DNA of 64,000 bases from Phenylobacterium sp. (GCF_004299445.1 NZ_SCTC01000009.1:1-64000), one strand, 5' to 3'; counted from the first letter of the stretch, positions 32,503 through 42,455 are shown. The notes: generated from the letters alone by a model not told the origin. Numbers and translations: made by a program.

Positions 32503-33738
32503 ATGGATCGTCGCAAGTTGCTGGCGCTGGGCGCCGCGGGTTTCGTGGGCGCGGCCGCCGCGCCGGGGTTCGGCTGGACGCAGGAGCTCTCGCCCCTGCC
32601 GAATCCCCCTGCGCCCATCGGACGCGAGGAGCGGGCGGCGCGGATCGCCAAGGCCCAGAAGCTGATGCGCGAGCTCGGCTTCGGCGCCCTGCTGGTCGAG
32701 CCGGGCTCGAGCCTGATCTACTTCACCGGCGTGCGCTGGAGCCGCAGCGAGCGGCTGACCTGCGCCCTGATCCCGGCCGACGGAGAGGTGTGCATCGTCA
32801 CCCCCTTCTTCGAAGAGCCGTCGGTGCGTGAGAGCCTGGGCATCGCGGCCCAGGTCCGCACCTGGCAGGAGCACGAAGACCCGACGGCGCTGGTCGCGGG
32901 CTGGCTGAAGGAGAGGAAGCTGGGCTCGGCGGTCGTGGGGATCGAGGAGACCAACCGCTATTTCATCGTCGATGGCCTGAAAAAGAACCTGCCGAGCGCC
33001 GTCCTGAAGAACGGGGCCCCGGTGGTCCGCGGCTGCCGGATGATCAAGACCGCGCCCGAGATCGCGCTGATGCAGCGGGCCAGCGACATCACGATGGCCG
33101 CCTATCGCCACACGATCCCGAAGATCGAGGCCGGCATGACCCCGCGCGACATCGGGGCGATCATGAACCGCGCCACGGCGGCGCTCGGCGGCGAGCCCGA
33201 GTTCGCGCTGGTCCTCCTGGGCGAAGCGTCGGCCTATCCGCACGGCTCGGGCAAGCCGCAGGTGGTGAAGCCGGGCGAGGTGGTGCTGATGGATTGCGGC
33301 TGCACATTCCGCGGCTATCAGTCGGACATCTCACGCACCTTCGTGTTCGGCGAGGCGACGGTCAGACAGCGGAAGGTGTGGAACGAGGTAAAGCGGGGGC
33401 AGGAGATCGCCTTCGAGGCGGCGAGGCTGGGCGTGTCCGCCGGGAGCGTCGACGACGCGGCGCGGAACTACTACGTCGGCCTTGGCTACGGGCCCGACTA
33501 CAAGCTGCCGGGCCTGTCGCATCGCACAGGCCATGGCATCGGCATGGATGGCCACGAGCCGGTGAACCTGGTCCGCGGCGAGACCACCAAGCTGGCCCCC
33601 GGCATGTGTTTCTCGGACGAGCCCGGCATCTACATTCCCGGAGAGTTCGGCGTGCGCCTGGAGGACTGCTTCCACATGACGGAGCAGGGGCCGAAGTGGT
33701 TCTCGCAGCCGTCGGCGTCGCTCGAGAAGCCGGTCTAG
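32503..33738 (+). CDS. Exported Xaa-Pro peptidase (M24B family)
   Basis: 411 aa. The N-terminus DRRKLLALGAAGFVGAAAAPG looks like a twin-arginine or Sec export signal. The N-terminal domain is creatinase-like; the C-terminal metallopeptidase has all five metal ligands, in MDCG, QSDISRT, RTGHGIG, SDEPGIY and VRLEDC. It releases amino acids from Xaa-Pro dipeptides or N-terminal Xaa-Pro bonds. It lies 54 bp after the RidA gene and probably belongs to the same operon. Confidence 0.88.
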   Translation: MDRRKLLALGAAGFVGAAAAPGFGWTQELSPLPNPPAPIGREERAARIAKAQKLMRELGFGALLVEPGSSLIYFTGVRWSRSERLTCALIPADGEVCIVTPFFEEPSVRESLGIAAQVRTWQEHEDPTALVAGWLKERKLGSAVVGIEETNRYFIVDGLKKNLPSAVLKNGAPVVRGCRMIKTAPEIALMQRASDITMAAYRHTIPKIEAGMTPRDIGAIMNRATAALGGEPEFALVLLGEASAYPHGSGKPQVVKPGEVVLMDCGCTFRGYQSDISRTFVFGEATVRQRKVWNEVKRGQEIAFEAARLGVSAGSVDDAARNYYVGLGYGPDYKLPGLSHRTGHGIGMDGHEPVNLVRGETTKLAPGMCFSDEPGIYIPGEFGVRLEDCFHMTEQGPKWFSQPSASLEKPV

Positions 33739-34018
33739 GCGCGCAGCACCAGGAAAAGGTAGCCGTACGTTTCCGGACAGTGCGGCGGACGTCCATCCCC
33801 TCACGGATCTCGGCAAGGACGGCGTGGGCGATCGGATCGCCGGCCATGCGGGTGCCGGCGACCTCCAGGCGCTCAGCCAGCGGGCCGTAGTAGTGTGTCC
33901 ACCAGGCTGCGTCAGTCAGCACGAAGTCGCCAACAAGGTCGTAACCGTGCACCGAGGCCCGGTCGCCGGGGCCCTCGCGCGGCATTTCGTTGTGGACCGC
34001 AAAGAACGCCGCACTTGC
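33735..34018 (-). pseudogene. Remnant of a SAM-dependent methyltransferase C-terminus
   Basis: Translation on the minus strand gives VHGYDLVGDFVLTDAAWWTHYYGPLAERLE, then AGDPIAHAVLAEIREGMDVRR, the typical tail of class I SAM methyltransferases (described here in parts). A +1 shift in the codons just after DVRRT restores the expected ending CPETYGYLFLVLRA and a stop at 33735. Only about 90 C-terminal residues remain; the SAM-binding part is missing, since the epimerase gene ends 22 bp upstream. It is a truncated and frameshifted relic. Confidence 0.65.
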
Positions 34019-34040
34019 GCCGGATCCGAGAAGTCCATGC

Positions 34041-35048
34041 TCAGACCCTGTAGTACTCCCGGTACCACTCGACGAAGTGCGCGACGCCGGTCTCGATCGA
34101 CGTGGAGGGGGCGTAGTCGAGGACAGCGCGGGTCTCGGCGGTGTCGGCCTCGGTGGCGGTGACGTCGCCTGGCTGCATCGGCAGGAAGTTGATCTGCGCC
34201 TTCTTCTGAAGCTTTTGCTCCAGCACCTCGATGTAGCGCATCAGTTCCTCGCGGCGTCCGGCGCCGAGGTTGAGCACGCGCCACGGAGCTGCGCTGGTGG
34301 CCGGGTCCGGGTTCTTCGCGTCCCAGCCGGAATTGGTCTCAGGCGGGCGGTCCAGGGCTGCGACCAGGCCGTCGACGATGTCGTCCACGTAGGTGAAGTC
34401 GCGCTGCATCCTGCCCTGGCCGTACACGTCGATCGGCTGGCCCTTGAGGATGGCGTCGGTGAACTTGAACAGGGCCATGTCGGGCCGGCCCCAAGGTCCG
34501 TAGACGGTAAAGAAGCGGAAGCCCGTGGCCGGGATGCCGAAAAGATGGGCGTAGGCGTGGGCCATGCTCTCGTTGGCCGCCTTGGTGGCGGCGTAGAGCG
34601 TGATCGGGTGGGTGGCCGCGTCGTGGACGCTGAACGGCATGTTGGCGTGGTTGCCGTAGATCGAGCTGGTGGAGGCATAGAGCAGGTGCCGGGGGGGATA
34701 GGCGCGGCAGCCTTCCAGGACGTTGAGGAAGCCCACGACGTTGGAGTCGACGTAGGTGTCGGGATTTTCGAGGCTGTAACGCACCCCCGCCTGGGCGGCG
34801 AGGTTGACCACGTGACTGGGCTTCGTCTCGGCGAAGACGGCGGGCATGCGCTCGCGGTCGGCCAGGTCGAGCTGCAGGTGGCGGTAGCCGGGGTAGCCCT
34901 GCAGGATCGTGAGCCGCGCGGCCTTCAGCCTGGGGTCGTAGTAGGAATTGAGGCTGTCGACGCCCACGACCTCATCGCCACGCTCCAGGAGCCTGCGGCT
35001 GAGGTGGAAGCCGATGAAGCCGGCCGAGCCGGTGACCAGAATCGCCAA
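34041..35048 (-). CDS. NAD-dependent epimerase, UDP-glucuronate 4-epimerase-like
   Basis: 335 aa from a TTG start with GAGG upstream. The NAD motif is VTGSAGFIGFHL; the catalytic Tyr/Lys are in LYAATKAANE with STSSIYG before it; GRMQRDFTYVDDIV and the length fit the UDP-glucuronate 4-epimerase (LspL/CapI) group. It makes UDP-galacturonate for lipopolysaccharide or capsule. The GT2 gene follows the same direction 69 bp upstream, so they may share a transcript. Confidence 0.85.
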   Translation of the reverse strand: MAILVTGSAGFIGFHLSRRLLERGDEVVGVDSLNSYYDPRLKAARLTILQGYPGYRHLQLDLADRERMPAVFAETKPSHVVNLAAQAGVRYSLENPDTYVDSNVVGFLNVLEGCRAYPPRHLLYASTSSIYGNHANMPFSVHDAATHPITLYAATKAANESMAHAYAHLFGIPATGFRFFTVYGPWGRPDMALFKFTDAILKGQPIDVYGQGRMQRDFTYVDDIVDGLVAALDRPPETNSGWDAKNPDPATSAAPWRVLNLGAGRREELMRYIEVLEQKLQKKAQINFLPMQPGDVTATEADTAETRAVLDYAPSTSIETGVAHFVEWYREYYRV

Positions 35049-35117
35049 GACGTCGCCTCAGAGCTGCGGGTGCGCAGAGGTGGGCCTAGCGGCGTCCGGG
35101 TTGCAAGGGCCTTAAGG

Positions 35118-35972
35118 TCAGCGCGTTCCGTAGCGCAGGTCGCGCAGCCGCGACACGCGGGTGGCGGCTTCGGCGGCGACCGCGGCCTTGCGGGCCTCGA
35201 TCACGTCGCGCGCCCGCACCTGGGCCAGCAATGGGAAGGTCGCCGACAGGGTCGCGACCAGCAGGCCCATGCGACCTTCGCGCCAGCCGCCCCGCAGGAC
35301 GAAGCCCATCAGGAACACGCCCGCGCCCGCGGCCAGGCTCTGAATGGCCCAGGGCTGGCGTTTGCGGTCGGCGATATCCTCGGCGGCGATGGCGGCGAGG
35401 CGATTCAGGCGCTCGACCAGCCCGCCGGTGTCACGGCCCAGGATGCGGCGGACCGCGCCCTTCAGCGCGCCGCCCGAGCGGCCCGCCAGGATAGAGGGGG
35501 CGTTGAGGCGGCGAGCCTGCCAGCTCTTCAGGCCGCGCTTGTAGAGGCGGATCTCGCGGCGCGCGCTGAGCTGACCGGCCCAACCGTCACGGACCAGGGT
35601 TTCGCCCACGTAGTTGTCGATGGGCAGGTCGTAGTGGTCGCCGTCCTGGCGCATCTGCAGGACTGCGCGAATCTCCCAGGCCAGGTGAGCGTCGACCAGT
35701 TCGTCGGGCTCGATCTCCAGGATCCAGTCGCCGGTGCAGGCCGCGGCGCCCGCCGCCTTCCGCTGGCTTTCCAGGGGGAAGATGCCGTCGATCACGACGC
35801 AGCCGTTGCGGCGTGCAATCTCCTGCGAGCGATCGGTGCAGCGGTCGGCGACCACCACGACCTCATCGCAAAACGACAGCTTGCGAAGGCAGTCGGACAA
35901 CTGCGTGTCCTGGTTCTGCACGCAAACCAATGCCGATAGTTTGACCACTGCGGACCCCGTCCCCGAACCCAT
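35118..35972 (-). CDS. GT2 glycosyltransferase (LPS core type)
   Basis: 284 aa. The N-terminal GT-A domain opens LSALVCVQNQDTQLSDCL, then FCDEVVVVADRCTDRS and the acidic motif EIEPDELVD (the DxD-equivalent position). This layout matches the WaaE/KdtX-like inner-core transferases. The C-terminal third has two hydrophobic helices (about 200-250), suggesting membrane association. The ATG chosen is the nearest start before the conserved opening strand. Confidence 0.8.
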   Translation of the reverse strand: MGSGTGSAVVKLSALVCVQNQDTQLSDCLRKLSFCDEVVVVADRCTDRSQEIARRNGCVVIDGIFPLESQRKAAGAAACTGDWILEIEPDELVDAHLAWEIRAVLQMRQDGDHYDLPIDNYVGETLVRDGWAGQLSARREIRLYKRGLKSWQARRLNAPSILAGRSGGALKGAVRRILGRDTGGLVERLNRLAAIAAEDIADRKRQPWAIQSLAAGAGVFLMGFVLRGGWREGRMGLLVATLSATFPLLAQVRARDVIEARKAAVAAEAATRVSRLRDLRYGTR

Positions 35973-36030
35973 CACTGGATAAGACGCCGCCCGCGCGTTC
36001 CGCCCCCCAAGCGCGGCTTTAGGATTTTGT

Positions 36031-38415
36031 TCAGAAAGTGGCGCCGAGTCGCACGCCGAACGTGCGTGGCCGCTGCGGCGTGGCCTGCCGGACGCCGTTG
36101 TTGCCGCTGAAGCTGAACGGGTTACCGTAGGCAAAGGTGTCGGCGTCGTAGTCGAAGGGGTTCGAGACGAAGGCCGTGATCCGCCAATGGTCGGTGGAGA
36201 TCTCGGCCGCCAGCTTGGAGCGCAGGTAGTTGTCGGTGCGGGCGGCCGAGGCGGCGTCGAAACTGATGCGCGAGCGGCCCACGTAGCTGGCCTCGCCGAC
36301 GAGCCGCAGCGAGAACCGATCGTTCAGCGCCCGTTCGTAAACGGCCAAGATGCCGCCCGAGGTGTCGGGCACGCCCGGCAGATCGTCCGAGACCCGGTTC
36401 GCGAAGTCAGGATTTGGGTTGCGAACGGACGAATTCGACACGAGGCCGTTGACCGCCACGGTCAAACCCCACGACCACTCGTAGCTGAGTTCCCCCTCCA
36501 GCCCCAGGATGCGGGCGTCGCCGACGTTTGCCGTGAAGGGCAGGCCAGAGGCCCGGTACTGGTCGGTCTGCACATTGGACCAGTCGCTGTAATAGGCGGC
36601 CGCGCGGACGGCTAGGCGGCCCTCCATTCGTCGCAATTTCACACCGGTCTCGAAGTTCCGCAGGCGATCGGGCGCGAACACGGCGCGTTCGGCCCGGATC
36701 GGGAAGAACCCCGACGAGTTGAAGCCGCCGGGTCGGTATCCCTCGCTGATGAGGCCGTAGACCAGGTCCCCATTGTCGAATTCACGCTGAACCGACAGTT
36801 TCGGCGAGAAGCCGTCGAAGCTGTCCTTGCGATCAAAGGCGCGAGGTCCGAGCAGGGCGACCACCACGGCGGTCGTGTGCACGTTCGTCGCGAACAGCCG
36901 TCCGCCGGCCGTCGCACTCCAGCCGCCCCCCAGATCGTAGGTGGCCTCGCCGTAGAGCGCATACTCGCTCAGGCGATCCTTGCGGTCCTCGGTATAGGCG
37001 GCGGCGACGCCCACGCCCGATCCGACAGAGGTCAGAGCGTCCAGCCGCGAGGGCGCCCGCTCGACGGTGCGCGCGGCATTGACACCGGCCAGCCAGCTGA
37101 ACCGTCCATCGCCCGAAGAGCGAACCACGAGATCCTGGGCCAGGATGTTGGCCCGCGTCGTCTCCACATAGGCGCCGAGAGCGCCCAGCGAAGCCGGTGT
37201 CAGTGCGCGCAGGCCCGCGGTCGCGTCGAACTGGCTCGAGAAGACGTGGTGCACATAGTTGCTCGACGAGGTGACGCTGCCCCAGGCGAATTCGCCGTGA
37301 GCCGTAACGCCGGCGTAGGAGAAGTCGTTGTTGTGAGTTTCGCGGATCTCGCTGCGGCGCGCGGTTGGGGCGCCCGGCGTGCTCATGGCCGAGGTGACGT
37401 ACTGGGTGTCGTCCGAGCGCAGGTGCTGGGTCGCGGCATGGGCGTCCAGTCGCCAGCTGTCGTTGAACCGGACGCGCAGGGCGATACGCCCGCCGTCGCG
37501 GCGCGTCTGATCCACGTTGGGCACCCGCAGGTTCACATCGTCGAGGTAGCCGCCCTGGACCTCCTCGTAGGCCACCAGACGCAACCCGACATGATCCTTG
37601 ATCAGGGGGATGCTCAGGTAACCGTCCAGCTCGTGGCTCTCCTCGCCGCCTTCGGTGTGGGCGATGGTGGCGGAGCCGCCGAACTCGAAGTCTTTCAGGT
37701 CGGGCTTGGTGGTGACGATGCGATACACGCCCGCGACCGCGCCCGAGCCGTAGAGTGCGCCCTGGGGCCCCCGGACCACCTCGATGCGGTCGATATCGAC
37801 GAGGCGAAGATCGGGGTCGGGCGCGTTGTAGTTGACCGGGGCGTCGTCGAGGTAGGTGCCGACGGTCGAGCGGGTGCGGCCGGTGAAGGCGCCGTCCGAC
37901 AGGCCCCGGATCAGGAGTTTGTCGCGGCCGGGCCCCAGATTGGTGGTCAGCACGCCGGCCAGCTGGCCGACGGTCTGGCCGACGTCGTTGGCGCGGGTGG
38001 CGCTGATCTGATCGCGCGAAATCGCGCTGACGCCCGCGGGCAGCCGTTCCAGGGCCACGGGACGCTTCGTGGCGGTGACGACCACCTCGGCCACGATGGA
38101 GGGCGGGCGGCTGGGATCTCGCTGGGGCAGGGCCTGGGGCGGCGGCGCGGCCGGCGAAATGCGCACCGTGCGGGCGTCGACAATCCGGTAGCGGCACGGC
38201 GCGCCCTCCAGCAGTTGCTCCAGCGCCTGCTCCAGGGTGTAGCGGCCGGTGAGGGCGGCCCGGCCTCCCGTCCCGCAGCTTGCGGTGCCCAGGACCGAGA
38301 CGTTGGCCTGCAGCCCGAGGTCGATCAGGGCGTCGGCGTAGGACCGTGGCGGTATGGTGAAGCGATAGCGCGCGTCGGCGGCCTCAACGCGCCCCGCTCC
38401 GCAAGCGAGGGCCAC
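36031..38415 (-). CDS. FecA-like TonB-dependent receptor with STN domain
   Basis: 794 aa from the GTG. After the export signal comes a secretin/TonB short N-terminal domain (YRFTIPPRSYADALIDLG to about 85), the signalling module of FecA-type receptors. Then a plug (EVVVTATKR, TVGQLAGVLTTNLGPGRD, VVRGPQGALYGSGAVAGVYRIVT) and a barrel ending in LGATF. The FecR and ECF sigma genes lie directly upstream. The visible signal peptide lacks a basic start; in-frame sequence upstream (PRRSLPLSALLGG) would complete it but has only an ATA (38457) as start. Confidence 0.92.
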   Translation of the reverse strand: MALACGAGRVEAADARYRFTIPPRSYADALIDLGLQANVSVLGTASCGTGGRAALTGRYTLEQALEQLLEGAPCRYRIVDARTVRISPAAPPPQALPQRDPSRPPSIVAEVVVTATKRPVALERLPAGVSAISRDQISATRANDVGQTVGQLAGVLTTNLGPGRDKLLIRGLSDGAFTGRTRSTVGTYLDDAPVNYNAPDPDLRLVDIDRIEVVRGPQGALYGSGAVAGVYRIVTTKPDLKDFEFGGSATIAHTEGGEESHELDGYLSIPLIKDHVGLRLVAYEEVQGGYLDDVNLRVPNVDQTRRDGGRIALRVRFNDSWRLDAHAATQHLRSDDTQYVTSAMSTPGAPTARRSEIRETHNNDFSYAGVTAHGEFAWGSVTSSSNYVHHVFSSQFDATAGLRALTPASLGALGAYVETTRANILAQDLVVRSSGDGRFSWLAGVNAARTVERAPSRLDALTSVGSGVGVAAAYTEDRKDRLSEYALYGEATYDLGGGWSATAGGRLFATNVHTTAVVVALLGPRAFDRKDSFDGFSPKLSVQREFDNGDLVYGLISEGYRPGGFNSSGFFPIRAERAVFAPDRLRNFETGVKLRRMEGRLAVRAAAYYSDWSNVQTDQYRASGLPFTANVGDARILGLEGELSYEWSWGLTVAVNGLVSNSSVRNPNPDFANRVSDDLPGVPDTSGGILAVYERALNDRFSLRLVGEASYVGRSRISFDAASAARTDNYLRSKLAAEISTDHWRITAFVSNPFDYDADTFAYGNPFSFSGNNGVRQATPQRPRTFGVRLGATF

Positions 38416-38472
38416 GCCGCCCAGTAACGCCGATAGAGGCAGACTTCGCCTCGGTATTGTTCCACGCCCTTG

Positions 38473-39456
38473 TCAGCGGTCGGACGCAACATCGCGCCGC
38501 AGAACCACGCCCGCGTCGGAACGTACCGCTCTTATGGGAACCAGCAAGGCCAGGCGTTGGATTACGGACGCCTGATCGTCGATGATCAGCACGCCGGAGA
38601 TGGGTGTGCGGGCCAGAGCGGCGTCTTCGATGCGGATCGGCGTCGCAAACTGCTGGTTGAGATCGGCGACGACCTCGCTCAGCGGCTGTTCGCGATAGAC
38701 CATGCGGCCCTGACGCCAGCCCAGGACCTCTTCGGCCGTCGCCGGGGCGATCTGGGCGATCGTTGCGCCTTCCTGATGGTCCAGGCGCTGACCCGGGTGC
38801 AGGCGGTAGGCGCGGCCTGCAGCGCCCGCGGCAGGTCGCACCTCGACGGCGCCGCGTGCGACGGTGACCGACAGCTTGCCTTCGAGGCGGCGGACGTCGA
38901 ACTGGGTGCCAACAACCCGAACCGTGCGGTCTCCGACCGCGATCGTGAACGGCCGGTCGGGCGCATGGGCCACGTCGAACACAGCCTGGCCCTGGTCGAG
39001 GCTTACCCTGCGCATGTCGCGGTCGAGGGTGACGGAGAGTCGGGTGCCGCCATTCAGGTCGATGGTCGAGCCGTCCGCCAGCTGCACGGTGCGCCGCTCA
39101 CCCTTGGCGGTGACGTAAGTCTGAGTGTCGGCCGTCACGAGCTGCGGAGCGATGACGACGGCGAGCGCAGCGGCGGCGGCCATCGCGCCGACACCCATCA
39201 CGGCGCGACGACCGTAGGCCGGCGGCGGCGAGCGTCGTGCGCCAAGCTCTAGTGTGACCGCATCTCCGGCGGCGGCGTACGCCTGGGAGACCGACATGGC
39301 CGCGTCGAAGGCGAGCGCATTCTCCGGCCCGGCTGAGAGCCAGCCATCGAAGGCCACGGCCTCGGCGTCGGTCAGATCGCCGGCTTCGAGACGCACGACC
39401 CATGCGGCGGCGTCTTCACGCCGCGCATCGTCGCCATTTCGCCAAGCCTGGACCAT
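38473..39456 (-). CDS. FecR-family anti-sigma regulator
   Basis: 327 aa. The cytoplasmic N-terminus has ARREDAAAWVVRLEAGDLT, the FecR_N pattern that holds the sigma factor. One membrane helix follows (about 85-105). The periplasmic FecR domain has YVTAKGERRTVQLADGSTIDLNGGT, a match to the family core. It relays receptor occupancy to the ECF sigma factor. The ATG chosen has GGAAGG upstream. Confidence 0.9.
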   Translation of the reverse strand: MVQAWRNGDDARREDAAAWVVRLEAGDLTDAEAVAFDGWLSAGPENALAFDAAMSVSQAYAAAGDAVTLELGARRSPPPAYGRRAVMGVGAMAAAAALAVVIAPQLVTADTQTYVTAKGERRTVQLADGSTIDLNGGTRLSVTLDRDMRRVSLDQGQAVFDVAHAPDRPFTIAVGDRTVRVVGTQFDVRRLEGKLSVTVARGAVEVRPAAGAAGRAYRLHPGQRLDHQEGATIAQIAPATAEEVLGWRQGRMVYREQPLSEVVADLNQQFATPIRIEDAALARTPISGVLIIDDQASVIQRLALLVPIRAVRSDAGVVLRRDVASDR

Positions 39457-39553
39457 CAGCCCTTCCGCCAACCCCGCGACGCGGGCCCCGTTGCCTCGTA
39501 AGACGTCACCGACGGCGCTCGCCCCCACCTTGCTCGATACAATTTCTGGTAGA

Positions 39554-40099
39554 TCAACGGCCCAGCCTCGCGGTCAGGGCCTTCAAGGCCGCGGATATGT
39601 GCTTCTCCACCGACTTTACCGAGATCCCCATGACGCGGGCGGTGTCCGCGTGACTGCGGCCCTCCAGCTTGTGCAATCGGAAGGCGCGCTGCATCTGCGG
39701 CGGCAGCTCGGCGACCGCTTCAACCAGCTGGCGCAGGCGTTGGCGAGAGGCGGCCACGTCGTCGGCGGGCGCCTGGTCGGCCACGTCGTCGCCGCCGATC
39801 GTGTCGTGGGCTATCACGCGCCAGGCGGTCTCGCGGGCCACCGAGCGGGCGTCGCCACGGGCGCGATCCAGCATGACGTTCGTGGCGATCCGGTAGATCA
39901 GGGCGACCGGGTTCTCGGCGGTCACCGAAGGGTCGCGGGTGGCGAGCTTGACGTAGAGCTCCTGGGCCAGGTCCTCGGCCACGGTGATGGACCCAGTGCG
40001 CACGGCGAAGAAGCGGACCAGATTCGTCCGGCGCTCGAGGTAGATCTCCAGCAGCGGATCGGTGGGGCGCTTGGCGCTGAAGTCAGCCACGATGCTCAT
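39554..40099 (-). CDS. ECF sigma factor (FecI-like)
   Basis: 181 aa. Region 2 reads LARFF-type start with AEDLAQELYVKLA and IYRIATNVMLDRAR; region 4 has LPPQMQRAFRLHKLEGRSHADTA followed by VMGISVKSVEKHISAA, the promoter -35 recognition helix. It should direct RNA polymerase to the receptor operon promoter when released by FecR. The ATG chosen starts the sigma fold; the long upstream extension is low-complexity and not needed. Confidence 0.92.
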   Translation of the reverse strand: MSIVADFSAKRPTDPLLEIYLERRTNLVRFFAVRTGSITVAEDLAQELYVKLATRDPSVTAENPVALIYRIATNVMLDRARGDARSVARETAWRVIAHDTIGGDDVADQAPADDVAASRQRLRQLVEAVAELPPQMQRAFRLHKLEGRSHADTARVMGISVKSVEKHISAALKALTARLGR

Positions 40100-40592
40100 G
40101 ACCACAGCCGCCCGGAGGGGCTGAGCGACGGCATGGGGCGCGGTTGATCCATAGGTCCGTGGCGCGGCGGCTGAAGGTCCAGCCCCAGACATGCCCCATT
40201 CCGCGCCCGCCGCCAACGGCGCGCCGCGTCGCGGGGTGGGGGGTGAGCGGGATCGGCGGCGTCTTGATGACGACGACACGAGGATTGCGGCGCGCGGCGC
40301 CGGCCCTGGGGCGTGTCGTTCAGGCGTGCGGGTCGCGGGGGAGCGGCCCGCACGTCCCCTTCTTCGGGCCCTGATTCGCGGAAGACGAACCGACAGCGCC
40401 TCCGGCGGTGGGGCGCCGCTGGGTCACGCCGCTATTTCCACAGGCGAATTCGGCCGATCACGTCGAGTCGACCGGCGGAGAGTTGGCCTGCGGTATGCAG
40501 ACCAACAATCAGTCAGTATGACGTTTGCTCTCGGCAAGAGAGCGGGCGGGCCAGCCTGTTGTGCCAAAATGGGGTTCGAGGAGTCGTCTTTC
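40100..40592. other. Intergenic region, no gene seen
   Basis: About 490 bp upstream of both the ECF sigma gene (minus) and pckG (plus). Its first 300 bp are GC-rich with a proline/arginine-coding bias in every frame and no credible start with a ribosome-binding site. It probably carries the two promoters; no convincing box could be named. Confidence 0.4.
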
Positions 40593-42455
40593 ATGAGCCT
40601 TAAGACCGTGCCGGGACTCGAACCCGCGCCGACCAAACACGCCAAGCTCGTACAGTGGGTGCGTGAGATCGCGGAGATGACGCAACCCGACCGGGTGGTC
40701 TGGTGCGATGGGTCCGAAGAAGAGTGGACCCGCCTGACGGGCGAACTGGTGGCCGGCGGCACCCTGAAACCCCTGAACCCGGCGAAGCGTCCGAACTCCT
40801 TCTATGCGGCGTCCGATCCGCGTGACGTGGCGCGCGTCGAAAGCCGCACGTTCATCTGCTCGGAAAAGGCCGAAGACGCCGGCCCAACCAACAACTGGCT
40901 CGACCCGAACGAGATGCGCGCCGACCTGAAGGACCTCTTCAAGGGCGTGATGCGCGGCCGCACCATGTATGTGGTGCCGTTCTGCATGGGCCCCCTGGGC
41001 TCGAAGATCAGCCAGATCGGCGTCGAGATCACCGACAGCGCCTACGTGGCCGTGTCGATGAAGATCATGACCCGCATGGGCAAGGGCGCCCTGGACATGC
41101 TGGGCGAGGACGGCTTTTTCGTGCCGGCGGTCCATACGGTGGGCATGCCGCTGGTGGACGGCGTCAAGGACGTCGCCTGGCCGTGCAACGAGATCAAGTA
41201 CATCGTCCACTTCCCCGAGAGCCGCGAGATCTGGTCGTACGGCTCGGGCTACGGCGGCAACGCTCTGCTGGGCAAGAAGTGCTTTGCGCTGCGCATCGCC
41301 TCGGTCATGGCCCGCGACGAGGGCTGGTTCGCCGAGCACATGCTGATCCTGAAGCTGACGTCTCCGGAAGGCGCGGCCAAGTACATCGCCGCCGCGTTCC
41401 CCAGCGCCTGTGGCAAGACCAACATGGCGATGCTGCAGCCCACGCTGCCCGGCTGGAAGGCCGAGACGATCGGCGATGATATCTGCTGGATGCGTTTCGG
41501 CGACGACGGCCGCCTTTACGCGATCAACCCGGAAGCGGGCTTCTTCGGCGTCGCCCCGGGCACCGGCGAGGTGACCAACAAGAACGCGGTCGACGCGCTC
41601 TGGGGCAATTCGATCTTCACCAACGTGGCCCTGACCGATGATGGCGACGTCTGGTGGGAAGGCCTGACCGAAGAACCGCCGGCGCACCTGATCGACTGGA
41701 AGGGCCGCGACTGGACCCCCGACAGCGCCGAGCCGGCCGCGCATCCGAACGCGCGCTTCACGGTCCCGGCCTCGCAATGCCCGGTGGCCGCGCCGGAGTG
41801 GGAGGATCCGGCGGGCGTGCCGATCTCGGCCATTCTGTTCGGTGGTCGCCGCGCCTCGGCGGTGCCGCTGGTGACCGAAGCCAATGACTGGCAGCACGGT
41901 GTGTTCATGGCCTCGAACGTCGCCTCGGAAGGCACCGCCGCGGCCGAGAACGCCATTGGCGAGCTGCGCCGTGACCCGTTCGCGATGTTGCCCTTCTGCG
42001 GCTACAACATGGGCGACTACTTCGGCCACTGGCTGAAGATGGGCGAGACCCACGACGCCTCGAAGCTGCCGCAGATCTACTTCGTGAACTGGTTCCGCAA
42101 GGACGAGCGCGGCAAGTTCGTGTGGCCGGGCTACGGCGAGAACAGCCGCGTGCTGAAGTGGATCGCTGAGCGCCTGGACGGCAAGGCCGATGCCGTCGAC
42201 ACGCCCATCGGCCGGGTGCCGACCAAGGCCAGCCTGGACCTGTCGGGCCTGAGCCTCACGGACACCCAGCTGAATCTGCTGCTCAGCGTCGATCCGGCGA
42301 TCTGGGCCAAGGAAGCGGCCCTGATCCCCGAGTTCTACGAACGCTTTGGCGAAGCCACCCCCAAGGCGCTCTGGGACGAGTATGAGGCCCTGGTCGCCCG
42401 CCTGCAGACAGCGGCCAATGACGCCGAGGGCGAGCGGATCGTGGCGGCCGAGTAA
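40593..42455 (+). CDS. pckG: Phosphoenolpyruvate carboxykinase, GTP type
   Basis: 620 aa, normal length for the GTP enzyme. The P-loop is [11 protein letters not shown] with the reactive Cys, preceded by [14 protein letters not shown]; further conserved pieces are FGVAPGT, the PEP loop [12 protein letters not shown] and [10 protein letters not shown]. It converts oxaloacetate to phosphoenolpyruvate for gluconeogenesis in the cytosol. The ATG has GAGGAG 8 bp upstream; longer readings lack any conserved sequence. Confidence 0.97.
   Translation: MSLKTVPGLEPAPTKHAKLVQWVREIAEMTQPDRVVWCDGSEEEWTRLTGELVAGGTLKPLNPAKRPNSFYAASDPRDVARVESRTFICSEKAEDAGPTNNWLDPNEMRADLKDLFKGVMRGRTMYVVPFCMGPLGSKISQIGVEITDSAYVAVSMKIMTRMGKGALDMLGEDGFFVPAVHTVGMPLVDGVKDVAWPCNEIKYIVHFPESREIWSYGSGYGGNALLGKKCFALRIASVMARDEGWFAEHMLILKLTSPEGAAKYIAAAFPSACGKTNMAMLQPTLPGWKAETIGDDICWMRFGDDGRLYAINPEAGFFGVAPGTGEVTNKNAVDALWGNSIFTNVALTDDGDVWWEGLTEEPPAHLIDWKGRDWTPDSAEPAAHPNARFTVPASQCPVAAPEWEDPAGVPISAILFGGRRASAVPLVTEANDWQHGVFMASNVASEGTAAAENAIGELRRDPFAMLPFCGYNMGDYFGHWLKMGETHDASKLPQIYFVNWFRKDERGKFVWPGYGENSRVLKWIAERLDGKADAVDTPIGRVPTKASLDLSGLSLTDTQLNLLLSVDPAIWAKEAALIPEFYERFGEATPKALWDEYEALVARLQTAANDAEGERIVAAE

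Noticed and set aside
40191-40592. The in-frame extension ahead of pckG
   Set aside because: No homology-like sequence, Arg-rich composition, and the ATG at 40593 has a good ribosome-binding site at the normal N-terminus.
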